64,000 nucleotides of DNA from Mycobacteriales bacterium (GTDB taxonomy: Bacteria > Actinomycetota > Actinomycetes > BP-191). The position numbers were made by a program, and so were the translations under genes. The stretch's first letter is position 1. Each line of letters begins with the position of its first letter. Location: contig DASTMB010000025.1 in assembly GCA_035714365.1 (NCBI GenBank), forward strand, positions 1 to 64,000, written 5' to 3'. Below, piece after piece: positions 63,620 through 64,000 of this stretch. Below the pieces are notes generated by a model. The model saw only the letters and a program-made list of their open reading frames with translations, had not been told where the DNA came from and searched no databases.

Positions 63620-64000
63620 ATGGAAACGCCTATGCGACAACGGGTGTACGGAGCGACGGCGGCGCTAGCGCTGGCGTCGTGCGCGTTCGCCGTGCCCGCA
63701 AGCGCCGCACAGGTGCGCTGGCTGACCATCCGCGCCGACCGATCTGCCTCCACGACAGTCCGCCTGTCGCGCTCGACCGTGCTCTACCTCGGTGAGCCCG
63801 GCGACGACGGCCCGGTCGTGCAGATCAGCGGGGGCGGCAAGGCGGCGGGCTTCCTACTGACGCCGACCGACCATCCAGCCGAATCAGTCGGCCAACTCTC
63901 GCTCACGGACGAACGCGGCCAGACCCGCTACAGCCTGGGCGACGAACGGCAACCGATCCCCTCCGGGACGTACCTCCTGCGCGTGATCGCGGAGTCGTCA
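63620..64000 (+). CDS. exported protein, 3' end beyond the window
   Basis: Open from ATG 63620 (an in-frame ATG lies four codons later) to the window edge, at least 127 residues. Signal peptide with ALALASCAFAVPASAA: LASC could be a lipobox and ASA a signal-peptidase-I site. Then a beta-rich domain (VRLSRSTVLYLGEPGDDGPVVQISGG). No family recognised. It starts 28 nt after the propeller gene and probably shares its transcript. Confidence 0.7.
   Translation, partial: METPMRQRVYGATAALALASCAFAVPASAAQVRWLTIRADRSASTTVRLSRSTVLYLGEPGDDGPVVQISGGGKAAGFLLTPTDHPAESVGQLSLTDERGQTRYSLGDERQPIPSGTYLLRVIAESS

Overview
The window is dense, very GC-rich actinobacterial DNA: frequent GTG starts, GTGA/ATGA/TGATG gene overlaps, DUF2510, DUF3027, DUF2530, DUF3352 and DUF222 proteins, a GroEL without an adjacent groES behind two CIRCE operators, and the futalosine route to menaquinone (mqnB, mqnD). 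It probably comes from an Actinomycetia lineage outside the best-known genera. The sequence alone does not fix a genus.

Region 1 (1-24 kb) is mostly conserved chromosome. It holds a truncated c-di-GMP GGDEF-EAL protein, groEL, a HAD-LarE-NIL operon, DUF3352 and cold-shock genes, an operon MFS-lipoprotein-J domain-mqnB-mqnD, a coupled DUF3027/GHKL-ATPase pair, a secreted subtilisin, a GAF histidine kinase, an NCS2 purine permease and a MarR-MFS operon. Three hairpin elements with one shared core but different, self-complementary arms lie at gene 3' ends (2534-2603, 9862-9945, 21630-21701).

Region 2 (25-53.7 kb) is mixed housekeeping: VanW, Rieske, ThpR, aldo/keto reductase, SerC, citrate synthase, PdxH, MFS, DUF222-HNH, UdgX, DUF72, an FAD oxidoreductase, DUF1206, a membrane hydrolase, a Zn-alcohol dehydrogenase, a sedolisin and others. 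Two items stand out. One is an orphan RiPP (lanthipeptide-like) precursor with a double-glycine leader at 40688-40870. The other is a tightly overlapped operon (47710-50613) that joins a divergent Lgt-like membrane protein to a COG1964/Tes-like radical SAM enzyme, with two small membrane proteins.

Region 3 (53.7-64 kb) begins at two different tRNA-Arg(CCT) genes lying head to head. Beyond them the character changes. Almost every gene is unrecognised: two sigma-factor-like proteins carrying a transmembrane segment and an exported tail, each followed by a small secreted protein; three small secreted proteins with shared promoter-like boxes, two of which have identical signal-peptide DNA; tandem cytosolic paralogs preceded by a possible leader peptide; a 713-residue Thr/Ser-rich exported protein; and an exported propeller-like protein. 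I read this as a genomic island or lineage-specific secretion programme, possibly controlled by the membrane-tethered sigma factors. No integrase, conjugation, phage or defence gene was seen.

Many starts in the window sit 6-7 nt behind a -10-like hexamer with no Shine-Dalgarno, which suggests leaderless mRNAs are common here. No rRNA or CRISPR array is present.
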